Source: Nitrospira sp.
GTDB taxonomy: Bacteria > Nitrospirota > Nitrospiria > Nitrospirales > Nitrospiraceae
Direction of reading: 5' to 3'
DNA length: 42,928 nucleotides
Assembly: GCA_018242725.1 (NCBI GenBank)
Contig: JAFEBI010000003.1
Coordinates: 1 to 42,928 of the forward strand
The notes under the pieces: model-generated
Seen by the model: only the letters and a program-made list of their open reading frames with translations
Told to the model about the DNA's origin: nothing
The model's database searches: none
Position numbers and translations under genes: made by a program
Shown: positions 42,922-42,928 of the stretch, in pieces
Layout of the letters: each line of letters opens with the position of its first letter
How positions within the stretch are numbered: the stretch's first letter is position 1

Positions 42922-42928
42922 AATTTAA

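Overview
The window looks like a chromosomal piece of a Nitrospira-type bacterium (phylum Nitrospirota). This is inferred from protein style: many small c-type cytochromes and cupredoxins, an SmbP-like metal-binding protein, dense sigma-54 and PAS signalling, RND efflux pumps and fairly GC-rich codons. No rRNA or other marker gene is present, so the assignment is not proven. Nearly all genes read leftward (minus strand). No complete tRNA, rRNA, CRISPR array, transposase or integrase was found.

Layout. 1-5 kb: the N-terminal end of an RND efflux pump, cut by the window edge; a decayed copy of a response-regulator gene; two small hypothetical genes; and an intact NarL/FixJ-type two-component pair. 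The decayed copy and the intact regulator share their 3' flank, so this is an old segmental duplication. 5.8-10.4 kb: a complete RND permease plus lipoprotein adaptor. The permease carries an in-frame palindromic repeat. 10.4-17.4 kb: a run of envelope and metal or redox proteins: a DUF2892 protein, a cytochrome c'-like protein, a TPR/FGE-sulfatase protein, a CopD-like membrane protein, a cupredoxin, an SmbP-beta-barrel fusion and a Cys-rich protein. The last two lie behind a perfect-consensus sigma-54 promoter. 18.2-24.1 kb: two sigma-54 activators, a REC-only regulator and a three-PAS histidine kinase, the likely control unit for that promoter. 24.3-26.1 kb: two membrane proteins.

26.9-42.9 kb is a genomic island. 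It is bracketed by two direct repeats, each made of a decayed tRNA 3' half plus about 50 bp of shared non-tRNA flank. Inside are a GT87-type glycosyltransferase, a cytochrome c lipoprotein, a RelE/HigA-type toxin-antitoxin pair, a wrecked hicBA pair and a large leftward defence operon. In transcription order the operon is hsdR, hsdS, a membrane-anchored HerA-like ATPase split by one in-frame amber codon, a truncated hsdM start, darT, darG, hsdM and mrr.

The main discovery is the architecture of that operon. A DarTG DNA ADP-ribosylation toxin-antitoxin module sits between the stub of one hsdM and the start of a second, intact hsdM, joined by overlapping stop and start codons. This suggests that darTG-hsdM entered as one unit by recombination in the conserved hsdM start, tying a suicide module to the restriction-modification system.
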